DNA of 64,000 nucleotides from Serratia sp. FDAARGOS_506 (GTDB lineage Bacteria > Pseudomonadota > Gammaproteobacteria > Enterobacterales > Enterobacteriaceae): NCBI RefSeq assembly GCF_003812745.1, contig NZ_CP033831.1, positions 124,001 to 188,000 of the forward strand, read 5' to 3'. A program made the translations under genes and the position numbers. Positions within the stretch are counted from its first letter, which is position 1. The number at the start of each line of letters is the position of its first letter. Under the pieces are notes generated by a model that worked only from the letters and a program-made list of their open reading frames with translations, did no database searches and had not been told where the DNA came from. Positions 31,221-40,015 of this stretch are shown one piece after another.

Positions 31221-32148
31221 CAACCCCGTCGCCCGCCTGCTGGCCGGACAGCCCACGCTGATCCTGGACGGCGCACTGGCCACCGAGCTGGAAGCGCGCG
31301 GCTGCGATCTGACCGATCCGCTGTGGTCGGCCAAGGTGCTGATTGAAAATCCCGAGCTTATCTATCAGGTGCATCTCGATTATTTCAACGCCGGCGCCCA
31401 ATGCGCCATTACCGCCAGCTATCAGGCTACGCCGCAGGGCTTCTTGCGCCGCGGTCTGGATCAGGATCAATCGCTGGCGCTGATCGCCAAAAGCGTGCAG
31501 CTGGCGCAACGCGCGCGCCGCGATTATTTGGCCGCGCACCCGCAGGCCACGCCGCTGCTGATCGCCGGTTCGGTGGGCCCGTACGGCGCCTATCTGGCCG
31601 ACGGCTCGGAATACCGCGGTGACTACCGGCTGGCGCAGGATGACATGATTGCTTTCCACCGCCCGCGCATCGCGGCGCTGGCCGCCGCCGGCGTCGATCT
31701 GCTGGCCTGCGAAACGCTGCCGTCGTTCGCCGAACTTCAGGCACTGCTGGCGCTGCTGCAGGAATTCCCGACGCTCGGCGCCTGGTTCGCCTTCACCCTG
31801 CGCGACAGCCAACACCTCAGCGACGGCACGCCACTGCCGGAGGTCCTGTCCGCGCTGCGCGGCAACCCGCAGGTATTGGCCGTCGGCATCAACTGCATCG
31901 CGTTGGACCAGGTCGCCCCGGCGCTGCGCCAGCTGGGCGCGCTGGCAGATAAACCGCTGCTGGTCTACCCGAACTCCGGCGAGCACTACGATGCGGTGAG
32001 CAAAACCTGGCACGCCTGCGGCGGCGAGCACGGCAGCCTGGCCGATCAGGCGACGGAGTGGCGCACGCTCGGCGCGCAATTGATCGGCGGCTGTTGCCGC
32101 ACCACCCCGCAGGATATTCGCGCCATCGCTGCGCGCTGCAAGGCATAA
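31210..32148 (+). CDS. mmuM: Homocysteine S-methyltransferase
   Basis: 312 residues. It transfers a methyl group from S-methylmethionine (or S-adenosylmethionine) to homocysteine to give methionine. The N terminus [26 protein letters not shown] and [25 protein letters not shown] are typical; the zinc-binding cysteines are Cys in VGINCIALD and the pair in [12 protein letters not shown] near the C terminus. Overlaps mmuP by 11 bp, so the two form an operon. Confidence 0.95.
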   Translation: MSVNNPVARLLAGQPTLILDGALATELEARGCDLTDPLWSAKVLIENPELIYQVHLDYFNAGAQCAITASYQATPQGFLRRGLDQDQSLALIAKSVQLAQRARRDYLAAHPQATPLLIAGSVGPYGAYLADGSEYRGDYRLAQDDMIAFHRPRIAALAAAGVDLLACETLPSFAELQALLALLQEFPTLGAWFAFTLRDSQHLSDGTPLPEVLSALRGNPQVLAVGINCIALDQVAPALRQLGALADKPLLVYPNSGEHYDAVSKTWHACGGEHGSLADQATEWRTLGAQLIGGCCRTTPQDIRAIAARCKA

Positions 32149-32179
32149 AAAAGCCCCCGGCGCCAGCGGCGCAGGGGGC
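32147..32179 (-). terminator. Terminator of maeB
   Basis: GC-rich hairpin (gcccccggcgc arms, 32153-32179) followed leftward by a six-T run; its A run overlaps the mmuM stop. Serves the leftward maeB transcript and possibly mmuM. Confidence 0.85.
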
Positions 32180-32197
32180 CAGTCACTCAACCCGGGC

Positions 32198-34477
32198 TTA
32201 CAGCGGCTGGGTTTGGGCTTCCACCACCGCCAACGCCACCATGTTGACGATGCGGCGCACCGAGGCGATCGGCGTCAGGATGTGCACCGGCTTGGCGACC
32301 CCCATCAGCACCGGCCCGACGGTCACCCCTTCCGAGCAGGAGACGCGCAGCAGGTTGTAGCTGATGCGCGCCGCTTCCATGTTCGGCATGATCAGCAGGT
32401 TGGCCGAGCCTTTCAGCGGGCTGTCCGGCATCAGATCGTGACGGATGCTTTCCACCAACGCGGCGTCACCGTGCATTTCGCCGTCGATCTCCAGCTCCGG
32501 CGCCAGCTCGTTCACCAATTCCAGCGTTTTGCGCATCTTGCGCGCCGCCGGGCAGTCGGAAGAGCCGAAGCTGGAGTGAGACAGTAGCGCCACCTTCGGC
32601 TCGATGCCGAAGCGGCGCACGGTTTCCGCCGCCATCAGGGTGATCTCCGCCAGCTGCTCCGGCGTCGGATCGTCGTTGACGTAGGTGTCGGCGATAAAGG
32701 TGTTGCCGCTCGGCAGCAGCAGCGCGTTCATCGCGCCGGCGACGTGCGCGCCTTCACGGAAGCCGAACACGTTCTTCACCACGTCGTAATGCTCATGGTA
32801 GCTGCCGATGGTGCCGCAGATCATCGCATCCGCTTCGCCGCGGTGCAGCATGATGGCGGCGATCAGCGTCGGGTTGCCGATCACCGCGCGGCGCGCCTGT
32901 TCCTGCGAAACGCCGCGACGCTTCATGATCTGGTAGTACTCGCCCCAGTATTCGTTAAAGCGCGGATCCGACTCGTTGTTCACCACTTCGAAATCCTTGC
33001 CCGGCGTCAGCTGCAGGCCCAGCTTTTTCAGGCGCATCTCGATCACGCTCGGGCGGCCGACCAGGATCGGGAAAGCCAGCCCCTGCGACACCAGCTCCTG
33101 CGTGGCGTGCAGTACGCGCTCTTCCTCGCCTTCCGCCAGCACCACCCGCTTCACCTCTTTGCGCGCCTGCGAGAAGATCGGCTTCATGAACAGGTTGGTT
33201 TTGTAGACGAACTCCGCCAGCTTCTCGACGTAGGCGTCAAAGTCTTCAATCGGGCGCGTCGCCACGCCGGAATCCATCGCCGCCTTGGCAACCGCCGGCG
33301 CGATCTTGACGATCAGACGCGGATCGAACGGTTTCGGAATGATGTATTCCGGCCCGAAGGAGAGATCCTGGTCGTCATAGGCGGAAGCCACCACGTCGCT
33401 CTGCTCCGCCAGCGCCAGATCGGCGATGGCATGCACGCAGGCCAGCTTCATCTCTTCGTTGATGGTGGTGGCGCCCACGTCCAGTGCGCCGCGGAAGATG
33501 AACGGGAAGCACAGGACGTTGTTCACCTGGTTCGGGTAATCGGAACGGCCGGTGCAGATGATGGCGTCCGGGCGCACCGCTTTGGCCAGCGGCGGCAGAA
33601 TTTCCGGTTCCGGGTTGGCCAGCGCCATGATCAGCGGATCGCGCGCCATGGTTTTCACCATATCCTGCGTCAGGACGCCCGGGCCGGAGCAGCCGAGGAA
33701 GATGTCGGCGTTCGGGATGGCGTCGCCCAGCGTGCGCTGGCCGTTATCCTCGATGGCGTAGGCGGCTTTGGTCTGCTCCATATTGGCGTCGCGGCCTTTA
33801 TAGATGACGCCCTTGGAGTCGCAAACGGTGATGTTCTGTTGCCGCAGCCCCAGCGCCACCAGCAGGTTCAGGCAGGCGATGGAGGCCGCGCCGGCACCGG
33901 ACACCACCAGGCGCACGTCGGAGATATTCTTCTTCACCACGCGCAGGCCGTTGAGCACTGCCGCAGTGGTGATGATCGCCGTGCCGTGCTGGTCATCGTG
34001 GAACACCGGGATCTTCATGCGCTCGCGCAGTTTCTGTTCGATGTAGAAACACTCCGGCGCCTTGATGTCTTCCAGGTTGATGCCGCCGAAGGTCGGTTCC
34101 AGCGCGGCGATAATGTCGATTAATTTGTCAGGGTTATGCTCATCCACTTCGATATCAAACACATCAATACCGGAAAACTTCTTGAACAAAACGCCCTTGC
34201 CTTCCATCACCGGCTTACCGGCCAACGCGCCGATATTGCCCAGACCCAGTACCGCCGTGCCGTTGGAAATCACCGCCACCAGGTTGCCGCGCGCGGTGTA
34301 TTTGTACGCCGCCAACGGATCTTCGGCGATCTCGAGGCAAGGCGCGGCGACGCCCGGCGAATAGGCCAATGCCAGATCGCGCTGGGTCGCCAACGGTTTG
34401 GTGGGGGAAACCTGGATCTTCCCTGGGACAGGAAACTGATGGAAATCAAGGGCACTCTGTTTGAGCTGTTCGTCCAT
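32198..34477 (-). CDS. maeB: NADP-dependent malic enzyme MaeB
   Basis: 759 residues, the long form that fuses an N-terminal malic-enzyme module to a C-terminal phosphotransacetylase-like domain. It decarboxylates malate to pyruvate, yielding NADPH. The malic part includes [49 protein letters not shown] and [16 protein letters not shown] (dinucleotide-binding); the PTA part includes [13 protein letters not shown] and [19 protein letters not shown]. In E. coli the PTA-like domain is regulatory (acetyl-CoA sensitive) and not catalytic. AAAGGAA precedes the ATG. In E. coli it lies beside talA; here the chitin island separates them. Confidence 0.97.
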   Translation of the reverse strand: MDEQLKQSALDFHQFPVPGKIQVSPTKPLATQRDLALAYSPGVAAPCLEIAEDPLAAYKYTARGNLVAVISNGTAVLGLGNIGALAGKPVMEGKGVLFKKFSGIDVFDIEVDEHNPDKLIDIIAALEPTFGGINLEDIKAPECFYIEQKLRERMKIPVFHDDQHGTAIITTAAVLNGLRVVKKNISDVRLVVSGAGAASIACLNLLVALGLRQQNITVCDSKGVIYKGRDANMEQTKAAYAIEDNGQRTLGDAIPNADIFLGCSGPGVLTQDMVKTMARDPLIMALANPEPEILPPLAKAVRPDAIICTGRSDYPNQVNNVLCFPFIFRGALDVGATTINEEMKLACVHAIADLALAEQSDVVASAYDDQDLSFGPEYIIPKPFDPRLIVKIAPAVAKAAMDSGVATRPIEDFDAYVEKLAEFVYKTNLFMKPIFSQARKEVKRVVLAEGEEERVLHATQELVSQGLAFPILVGRPSVIEMRLKKLGLQLTPGKDFEVVNNESDPRFNEYWGEYYQIMKRRGVSQEQARRAVIGNPTLIAAIMLHRGEADAMICGTIGSYHEHYDVVKNVFGFREGAHVAGAMNALLLPSGNTFIADTYVNDDPTPEQLAEITLMAAETVRRFGIEPKVALLSHSSFGSSDCPAARKMRKTLELVNELAPELEIDGEMHGDAALVESIRHDLMPDSPLKGSANLLIMPNMEAARISYNLLRVSCSEGVTVGPVLMGVAKPVHILTPIASVRRIVNMVALAVVEAQTQPL

Positions 34478-34522
34478 TATGGATTCCTTTGTTTTTTGCT
34501 TTTATGTTGAGGTAAGGCTTTG

Positions 34523-34577
34523 AGGCTGCGCCCTGCCGTGGGCCATGGCGCCCAAGTACAATGACAGGGCGCAGCCT
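34523..34577. repeat. Long hairpin between chiZ and maeB
   Basis: Perfect 13-bp arms aggctgcgccctg (34523-34535) and cagggcgcagcct (34565-34577) with a 29-nt loop that itself contains gggc/gccc. It lies 45 bp upstream of the maeB start and 113 bp past the chiZ stop. No T tract is present, so it may be a factor-dependent terminator, a leader structure or a palindromic repeat. Confidence 0.65.
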
Positions 34578-34689
34578 TGAAGTATAGTGAGAGAAACATC
34601 ACAAACTTTGAAGCGGGCCATAACCTTGGCCGAAAGACCGTTTTAAAAGTAAAAAAAGGATCGCGAGACGAGTCTGAGAAGCGCCGCCG

Positions 34690-34953
34690 TCAGCGTGGCG
34701 GCAACGTGGCGCGCCAGGCATTGAGCGTCTCCACCTGGCCGGCGCAAATGTGTAACGAGGTTTGTAACGCCAGGGTATAGCTTACCGCATCGCCCCAGGT
34801 CTCCCCCTGCAGCTGCGGTTGCTCGCAGGGCGCAAATACCGACTCAGGGGGCAACAGCGGCACGGCCTGCGGCGCCGGCGGCCGGGAGCAGGAGCTCAAG
34901 CACAGCACCAGGCAGAGGCTGAGCGGCGCAGGGATCGTTTTTAATCGCTTCAC
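34690..34953 (-). CDS. chiZ: Outer-membrane spanin-like lipoprotein (ChiZ, Rz1-type)
   Basis: 87 residues beginning MKRLKTIPAPLSLCLVLCLSSC; a lipoprotein signal with lipobox LSSC, then a proline-rich start to the mature part (RPPAPQAVPLLPPES), as in phage o-spanins. It overlaps the end of the i-spanin gene by 110 bp in another frame, the classical Rz/Rz1 layout. Together the spanins join inner and outer membranes. In S. marcescens chiWXYZ is required for export of the chitinolytic proteins. It is the last gene of the cassette. Confidence 0.85.
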   Translation of the reverse strand: MKRLKTIPAPLSLCLVLCLSSCSRPPAPQAVPLLPPESVFAPCEQPQLQGETWGDAVSYTLALQTSLHICAGQVETLNAWRATLPPR

Positions 34954-35224
34954 GGTATTTCCTCTGATAAGCCTCGTGTTGTTGGCGCAGCCGCTGTTCC
35001 TGCCGCTGCTGCGCCGCCATCAGCGCACGGTTTTGCGCATCCTGGGTCTGCAGGGTGGCGATCAGCCCGGCCTGCTGCGCCAGGCTTTTCTGCAGCTCTG
35101 CCGCCTGTTGCTGCGCGGACGCCAACTGGTGCGACAGCAGCGAGCTGTAGCCGCCGAGGCAGATGGCCGCAAGCAACAGCAGCAGCAACCCGCCCTGCAT
35201 CAGTTTTGGCAGCCAGCCGCTCAT
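34844..35224 (-). CDS. chiY: Inner-membrane spanin-like protein (ChiY, Rz-type)
   Basis: About 126 residues starting MSGWLPKLMQGGLLLLLLAAICLGGYSS: one N-terminal membrane segment and then a Gln/Ala-rich, probably coiled-coil periplasmic region (SHQLASAQQQAAELQKSLAQ ... AAQQRQEQRLRQQHEAYQRKYREAI). This is the i-spanin design. The start overlaps the chiX stop (ATGA). The longer reading to 35293 runs through chiX and is unlikely. Its C terminus overlaps chiZ. Confidence 0.85.
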   Translation of the reverse strand: MSGWLPKLMQGGLLLLLLAAICLGGYSSLLSHQLASAQQQAAELQKSLAQQAGLIATLQTQDAQNRALMAAQQRQEQRLRQQHEAYQRKYREAIKNDPCAAQPLPGAVLELLLPAAGAAGRAAVAP

Positions 35225-35622
35225 GCCGGATAATCCCGGAACGCCAGCTGGAAATGCGGGCCATCCTTGAGGGTTTTCCACTCGCCGCCCCATTCGACGT
35301 TAACCCCGCATTCACGCGCCGCACGCCGCACCGCCACCGCAATCTGCGCATAGTAATCCCACTCCCAGGAGACCACGCCCGCCGGCATCGCCACCACGTC
35401 CACCGCGTGGCCGGTCAGGTGGCGGCTGCGCAATGTCTGGCTGCTGCCGGCGCGTACCATTTCCCGCTGGCGCGCCATGCTACGCAGCCCCTCGCTGACG
35501 GAGAACGGCACCAGCGAATAACGCAGCGCCAAACGAATGACGCGCACCAGATCCGGGTGTACGCCGCGCAAGTTCTCTTCGCTTCGGGCGGTAAAACGAA
35601 TATCTTCGATGTCATTTAACAT
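35221..35622 (-). CDS. chiX: L-alanyl-D-glutamate endopeptidase (ChiX, M15 family)
   Basis: About 133 residues with no signal peptide; a phage-type peptidoglycan endopeptidase. The zinc-binding and catalytic residues of the M15C family appear as SRHLTGHAVDVVAMP (H-x6-D) and GPHFQLAF (final His). In S. marcescens this enzyme is essential for chitinase release (published for ChiX). I choose ATG 35622, which overlaps the chiW stop and has GGGG upstream; the longer reading starts at a TTG (35646) with no ribosome-binding site. It should reach the periplasm through the ChiW holin. Confidence 0.9.
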   Translation of the reverse strand: MLNDIEDIRFTARSEENLRGVHPDLVRVIRLALRYSLVPFSVSEGLRSMARQREMVRAGSSQTLRSRHLTGHAVDVVAMPAGVVSWEWDYYAQIAVAVRRAARECGVNVEWGGEWKTLKDGPHFQLAFRDYPA

Positions 35623-35938
35623 TTTTAAACCCCGTTTTTTTGCCAATGAATTTCTTAATTAAGGCGTTGATGTAATCCGCCCCCATAAAGCCAATCAGCA
35701 CGCTGGCTAAATTCGCCCAATTTAATTCCAGCCCCATCAACGCCAGCGCATCGCGCACCGTCCAGGCCAATAACGCGCACATCGCCGCATTCAATAAACG
35801 TCGCCGAATACCCACGTTGCGGTAGGCGCCGTGCAATAGCGCCATTACGCCGGCCAAAATGGCGTTTAATACCGGCTGAAGATATTCACATACTCGCTGG
35901 ACTATTAAGCCAACAGCGTCAGGCTCTATGCTGGACAT
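35612..35938 (-). CDS. chiW: Holin-like membrane protein ChiW
   Basis: 108 residues with two or three short membrane segments (LNAILAGVMALLHGAY; LLNAAMCALLAWTVRDALALMG; LASVLIGFMGADYINALI) and a basic tail (KKFIGKKTGFKNVK), typical of phage holins. First gene of the chiWXYZ cassette; GGAG with good spacing precedes the ATG. In S. marcescens ChiW is required with ChiX for release of the chitinolytic enzymes; it would form the inner-membrane lesion that frees ChiX. The genes overlap end to end (11 bp with chiX), like phage lysis modules. Confidence 0.9.
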   Translation of the reverse strand: MSSIEPDAVGLIVQRVCEYLQPVLNAILAGVMALLHGAYRNVGIRRRLLNAAMCALLAWTVRDALALMGLELNWANLASVLIGFMGADYINALIKKFIGKKTGFKNVK

Positions 35939-36232
35939 AGCTCATCTCCTTTTTTATTTTTTAATTAAATGCCAATCACGGCCGGCGGGACATCGGATAA
36001 TCAGAATCTAGTTAAGGATGCTATGACAAATCAAATGAATAAATACAGCTCCTATGGTCGAATTCATTCATGCTGAACGCTGGCACAACACATAAACACC
36101 AATGCATGCGGCAGTGAACAAAAATTCATTATTATTGTGATTTATTTCGACTTTTGTTTTCACCAAAAATAAACATTAATGACTGCGGGAAATAGTTCCC
36201 CATCATAAAAACACCCACTCTGGAGAAATGCC
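35939..36232. promoter_or_regulatory. Divergent AT-rich promoter region of chiW and chiB
   Basis: About 294 bp clearly richer in A/T than the flanks, lying between two divergently transcribed chitin-system genes. It should hold both promoters and any ChiR operators. No gene is visible, and I could not assign a ChiR site or promoter boxes by eye. Confidence 0.55.
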
Positions 36233-37732
36233 ATGTCCACACGCAAAGCCGTTATTGGGTATTATTTTATTCCAACCAACCAAATCAATAATTACACCGA
36301 GTCCGATACCTCCGTCGTGCCGTTCCCGGTTTCCAACATTACGCCGGCCAAAGCCAAACAGCTGACGCACATCAACTTCTCGTTCCTGGATATCAACAGC
36401 AACCTGGAATGCGCCTGGGATCCGGCCACCAACGACGCCAAGGCGCGCGATGTGGTCAATCGCCTGACCGCGCTCAAAGCGCACAACCCCAGCCTGCGCA
36501 TCATGTTCTCCATCGGCGGCTGGTACTACTCCAACGATCTGGGCGTGTCGCACGCCAACTACGTCAACGCGGTGAAAACCCCGGCATCGCGCACCAAGTT
36601 TGCCCAATCCTGCGTGCGTATCATGAAGGATTACGGCTTCGACGGCGTGGACATCGACTGGGAGTACCCGCAAGCCTCAGAAGTGGAGGGTTTCATCGCC
36701 GCGCTGCAAGAGATCCGCACCCTGCTGAACCAGCAAACCGTCGCCGACGGCCGCCAGGCGCTGCCGTATCAGTTGACCATAGCCGGCGCCGGCGGCGCCT
36801 TCTTCCTGTCGCGCTATTACAGCAAGCTGGCGCAGATCGTCGCGCCGCTCGATTACATCAACCTGATGACCTACGATCTGGCCGGCCCCTGGGAGAAGAT
36901 CACCAACCACCAGGCGGCGCTGTTCGGCGACGCGGCCGGGCCGACCTTCTACAATGCGCTGCGTGAAGCCAATCTGGGCTGGAGCTGGGAAGAGCTGACC
37001 CGCGCCTTCCCCAGCCCGTTCAGCCTGACGGTCGACGCCGCGGTGCAGCAACACCTGATGATGGAAGGCGTGCCGAGCACCAAGATCGTGATGGGCGTCC
37101 CCTTCTACGGCCGCGCCTTCAAAGGCGTCAGCGGCAGCAACGGCGGCCAGTACAGCAGCCACAGCACGCCGGGCGAAGATCCGTATCCGAGCACCGACTA
37201 CTGGCTGGTGGGCTGCGAAGAGTGCGTGCGCGACAAAGATCCGCGCATCGCCTCCTATCGCCAGTTGGAGCAGATGCTGCAGGGCAACTACGGCTACCAG
37301 CGATTGTGGAACGACAAGACCAAAACCCCTTACCTGTATCATGCGCAGAACGGGCTGTTCGTCACCTATGACGATGCCGAAAGCTTCAAATACAAAGCGA
37401 AGTACATCAAGCAGCAGCAGCTGGGCGGCGTGATGTTCTGGCATCTGGGGCAAGACAACCGCAACGGCGATCTGCTGGCCGCGCTGGACCGCTATTTCAA
37501 CGCCGCAGACTACGACGACAGCCAGCTGGATATGGGCACCGGCCTGCGCTACACCGGCGTCGGCCCCGGCAACCTGCCGATCATGACGGCACCGGCCTAC
37601 GTGCCGGGCACCATTTACGCGCAGAGCGCGCTGGTGTCCTATCAGGGTTACGTCTGGCAGACCAAGTGGGGCTATATCACCTCGGCGCCCGGCTCCGACA
37701 GCGCCTGGCTGAAGGTAGGCCGCGTGGCGTAA
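36233..37732 (+). CDS. chiB: Chitinase B, GH18
   Basis: 499 residues, essentially the textbook S. marcescens ChiB. The TIM barrel starts at MSTRKAVIGYYFIPTNQ with no Sec signal peptide; the catalytic motif is FDGVDIDWEYP with the acid Glu at about 144, and the substrate-assisting residues lie in MTYDL and MGVPFYGRAF. A C-terminal chitin-binding domain occupies about residues 450-499 (GTIYAQSALVSYQGYVWQTKWG). ChiB is a processive exo-chitinase working from the non-reducing end and releasing chitobiose. The lack of a signal fits export by the neighbouring ChiWXYZ cassette. CTGGAG precedes the ATG. Confidence 0.98.
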   Translation: MSTRKAVIGYYFIPTNQINNYTESDTSVVPFPVSNITPAKAKQLTHINFSFLDINSNLECAWDPATNDAKARDVVNRLTALKAHNPSLRIMFSIGGWYYSNDLGVSHANYVNAVKTPASRTKFAQSCVRIMKDYGFDGVDIDWEYPQASEVEGFIAALQEIRTLLNQQTVADGRQALPYQLTIAGAGGAFFLSRYYSKLAQIVAPLDYINLMTYDLAGPWEKITNHQAALFGDAAGPTFYNALREANLGWSWEELTRAFPSPFSLTVDAAVQQHLMMEGVPSTKIVMGVPFYGRAFKGVSGSNGGQYSSHSTPGEDPYPSTDYWLVGCEECVRDKDPRIASYRQLEQMLQGNYGYQRLWNDKTKTPYLYHAQNGLFVTYDDAESFKYKAKYIKQQQLGGVMFWHLGQDNRNGDLLAALDRYFNAADYDDSQLDMGTGLRYTGVGPGNLPIMTAPAYVPGTIYAQSALVSYQGYVWQTKWGYITSAPGSDSAWLKVGRVA

Positions 37733-37737
37733 GCCAT

Positions 37738-37771
37738 AAAAAAACCCCGTAGCCGAACGCTGCGGGGTTTT
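37738..37771. terminator. Bidirectional terminator between chiB and chiR
   Basis: Stem aaccccgtag/ctgcggggtt (one G-T pair) at 37743-37769, with A run on the left and T run on the right, between the convergent chiB and chiR genes. Confidence 0.88.
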
Positions 37772-37817
37772 CATTGAGTTAACCGTTTGATTTTCGCGTC
37801 CCTTCGTCTCTATTCCT

Positions 37818-38759
37818 TCAGTTGTGGCACCAAGGATAACCGCCATCCCGCACCACTTCCCGGCCCATCAGGCTGTAAACATCGCTTTTGCGCGTCAGCC
37901 GCTCATGCCACCAGCTAAACCCGGCGCCCTTGCTGGCCGGATGCCACGCCAGCCAAATCATTTCGTCACCCTTTTGCATCTCCACCGGCACCGTCACCAG
38001 TTCGCCGCTGGCCAGTTCCTTTTCAATCAGCGCCGGCGGCAGAAAAGCGTGGCCGATGCCGCGTTTGAGCAGCGCCAGGTTACTTTCCACGTCGCACACC
38101 ACCAGCTGACGCTGCAAAGGCAACGTGCCGTGATTGCGTTTGGGCAGCTCATGGCTGCTGTCGGCGATCACCACCACGATGTCGTTCAAGCGCTGCTTTT
38201 TGCACACCGGCTTTCTCTGCGCCGCGAACGGGTGCGAAGGCGACACGCACAGCACAAAGTTGAGTTTGCCGAGCATCAGGGTTTTGGCCTGTACGCTGTC
38301 GGGGATTTGGCCGATGGCGATGATCAGATCCGCCCGATTGTTCTTCAGTGCATCCCAGGTGCCGTTCAGCGCTTCCCGCTGCACCGAGATATTGGCGTTC
38401 GGGCAGTGCTGAATATAGTCGCGAATATCCTGCGTCAGGGTTTCCAGAGGGAAGAAGGTGTCCACTGCCAGGCGGATATTATTATCCAGCTTGGGAATGT
38501 TTCTGACCCGGCTTTCCAGATCCTGCACCGCATTTAATATCCAGCCGCCTTCCTGCAGGAGAAACTCCCCTTCATCCGTCAGGGTAATCATGGGGCCATT
38601 GCGATGAAAAAGTTTCACGCAAAGTTTACTTTCAATATTGGAAACTCGATAAGAGATCGCCGAAGGCGTTTTATGCAGCGCCTCAGCCGCCATAGAGAAA
38701 GAGCCAGTATTCTTGATGGTGCTGATTATTTTAATCGCGTCCAGGGATAATCTAGTCAT
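37818..38759 (-). CDS. chiR: LysR-type activator of chitin utilisation, ChiR
   Basis: 313 residues. The N-terminal winged helix reads LDAIKIISTIKNTGSFSMAAEALHKTPSAISYRVSNIESK, followed by a LysR substrate-binding domain (NIRLAVDTFFPLETLTQDI ... LLKRGIGHAFLPPALIEKEL). Its position between chiB and cbp21 is that of chiR of S. marcescens, reported as needed for expression of the chitinases and CBP21. AGAGGAAT precedes the ATG at 38759. The effector is unknown to me; a chitooligosaccharide-derived signal is likely. Confidence 0.93.
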   Translation of the reverse strand: MTRLSLDAIKIISTIKNTGSFSMAAEALHKTPSAISYRVSNIESKLCVKLFHRNGPMITLTDEGEFLLQEGGWILNAVQDLESRVRNIPKLDNNIRLAVDTFFPLETLTQDIRDYIQHCPNANISVQREALNGTWDALKNNRADLIIAIGQIPDSVQAKTLMLGKLNFVLCVSPSHPFAAQRKPVCKKQRLNDIVVVIADSSHELPKRNHGTLPLQRQLVVCDVESNLALLKRGIGHAFLPPALIEKELASGELVTVPVEMQKGDEMIWLAWHPASKGAGFSWWHERLTRKSDVYSLMGREVVRDGGYPWCHN

Positions 38760-38975
38760 ACAAATTCCTCTTTAAAATAAAATAAGAAAAATGACACTAA
38801 ATTCCCAAGGTGGTGGCGCACAAAAAACGATCAAATAGAACAAGAGTGCTCAAGGCAACAAGCAATATACTTCATAAATGAGAGCGCTATCTTAAATATT
38901 ATTCATCACTACCTGAGATAAATTTCATCATAGCGCCGTGCTTTTACACTGTGACAGCTAAATAAATTCAACCTA

Positions 38976-38990
38976 ACGATCAAAGATCGT
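38976..38990. promoter_or_regulatory. Short palindrome in the chiR-cbp21 gap, possible operator
   Basis: Six-base arms around a 3-nt centre (acgatc-aaa-gatcgt), about 187 bp before cbp21. The T-N11-A look of LysR sites is only loosely met, so ChiR binding here is a guess. Confidence 0.35.
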
Positions 38991-39067
38991 CATCATAATA
39001 TTTTTCGTTAATAGCCGCTAAAACATTCCGTTCTGCTGCACACCCAGAATGATAAAAATAAAACAAG

Positions 39068-39118
39068 CCGACAAAAAGGGTTATTTCCAATTGCGTTATT
39101 AGCCTTTCATTTTGTCGG
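39068..39118 (+). promoter_or_regulatory. Inverted repeat in the cbp21 leader region
   Basis: Perfect 9-bp arms (ccgacaaaa, 39068-39076; ttttgtcgg, 39110-39118) with a 33-nt loop, 45 bp before the cbp21 start. It may be a protein-binding site or an mRNA leader hairpin. Confidence 0.5.
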
Positions 39119-39163
39119 TGAAATACGCTCAACTTACAACATAATTTCAGTCAGGAGTGACTT

Positions 39164-39757
39164 ATGAACAAAACTTCCCGTACCCTGCTCTCTTTGGGCC
39201 TGCTGAGCGCGGCCATGTTCGGCGTTTCACAACAGGCAAATGCCCACGGTTATGTCGAATCCCCGGCCAGCCGTGCCTATCAGTGCAAACTGCAGCTCAA
39301 CACCCAGTGCGGCAGCGTGCAGTATGAACCGCAGAGCGTCGAAGGCCTGAAAGGCTTCCCGCAGGCCGGCCCGGTTGACGGCCACATCGCCAGCGCCGAC
39401 AAGTCCACCTTCTTCGAACTGGATCAGCAAACGCCGACGCGCTGGAACAAGCTCAACCTGAAAACCGGCCCAAACGCCTTTACCTGGAAGCTGACCGCGC
39501 GTCACAGCACCACCAGCTGGCGCTATTTCATCACCAAGCCGAACTGGGACGCGTCTCAGCCGCTGACCCGCGCTTCCTTTGAGCTGACGCCGTTCTGCCA
39601 GTTCAACGACGGCGGCGCCATCCCTGCCGCACAGGTTACCCACCAGTGCAACATACCTGCAGATCGCAGCGGTTCGCACGTGATCCTTGCCGTGTGGGAT
39701 ATAGCCGACACCGCCAACGCCTTCTATCAGGCTATCGACGTCAACCTGAGCAAATAA
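39164..39757 (+). CDS. cbp21: Chitin-active lytic polysaccharide monooxygenase CBP21 (AA10)
   Basis: 197 residues, near-identical to remembered S. marcescens CBP21. The Sec signal [20 protein letters not shown] ends ANA, leaving the mature N-terminal His28 ([14 protein letters not shown]), which with His114 ([14 protein letters not shown]) makes the copper histidine brace. It oxidatively cleaves crystalline chitin and greatly boosts the chitinases. Unlike ChiB it has a Sec signal; reports also link its final release to ChiWXYZ. AGGAG precedes the ATG. Confidence 0.98.
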   Translation: MNKTSRTLLSLGLLSAAMFGVSQQANAHGYVESPASRAYQCKLQLNTQCGSVQYEPQSVEGLKGFPQAGPVDGHIASADKSTFFELDQQTPTRWNKLNLKTGPNAFTWKLTARHSTTSWRYFITKPNWDASQPLTRASFELTPFCQFNDGGAIPAAQVTHQCNIPADRSGSHVILAVWDIADTANAFYQAIDVNLSK

Positions 39758-39779
39758 TCGGCCAAATGAGGAGATCGTT

Positions 39780-39816
39780 GAGGGTTCAGCCTGGCGCTGA
39801 ACCCTTCTTTTTTTTG
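39780..39816 (+). terminator. Rho-independent terminator of cbp21
   Basis: Perfect 10-bp stem agggttcagc/gctgaaccct with a 5-nt loop (39781-39805), followed by a long T tract. Confidence 0.93.
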
Positions 39817-40015
39817 CCTCTCGCTCTACCGCCCCCTTCACCTCCCCCGCTGCAAGCCGCGCTCCGCCTGGGTTTATTCGGCATTCATTGTTATTATCCA
39901 TCGCAACAATCAGAAAAAGCGCATTTTCATTCCCGACTCGATGATGCAGTGTGTTCCCCCTATGATGAAAAAGGTTCTCATTTCCCTACGTTGAGCTTGG
40001 TCAAGGAGCTTATTA

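Larger units (their letters stand above)
38760..39163. promoter_or_regulatory. AT-rich divergent region between chiR and cbp21
   Basis: About 404 bp with no gene, of low GC against GC-rich neighbours. It should contain the promoters of chiR (leftward) and cbp21 (rightward). Two inverted repeats stand out: acgatc-aaa-gatcgt (38976-38990) and ccgacaaaa/ttttgtcgg (39068-39118). Confidence 0.6.

Noticed and set aside
35221-35646. Longer ChiX starting at TTG 35646
   Set aside because: No ribosome-binding site, deep overlap with chiW, and the added MAKKRGLK is just chiW coding sequence in another frame; ATG 35622 is preferred.
34690-35938. Interpretation of chiWXYZ as prophage remnant
   Set aside because: All four genes are intact, overlap neatly and sit beside chiB; no other phage gene is visible, and the cassette is known in S. 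marcescens as a secretion module.
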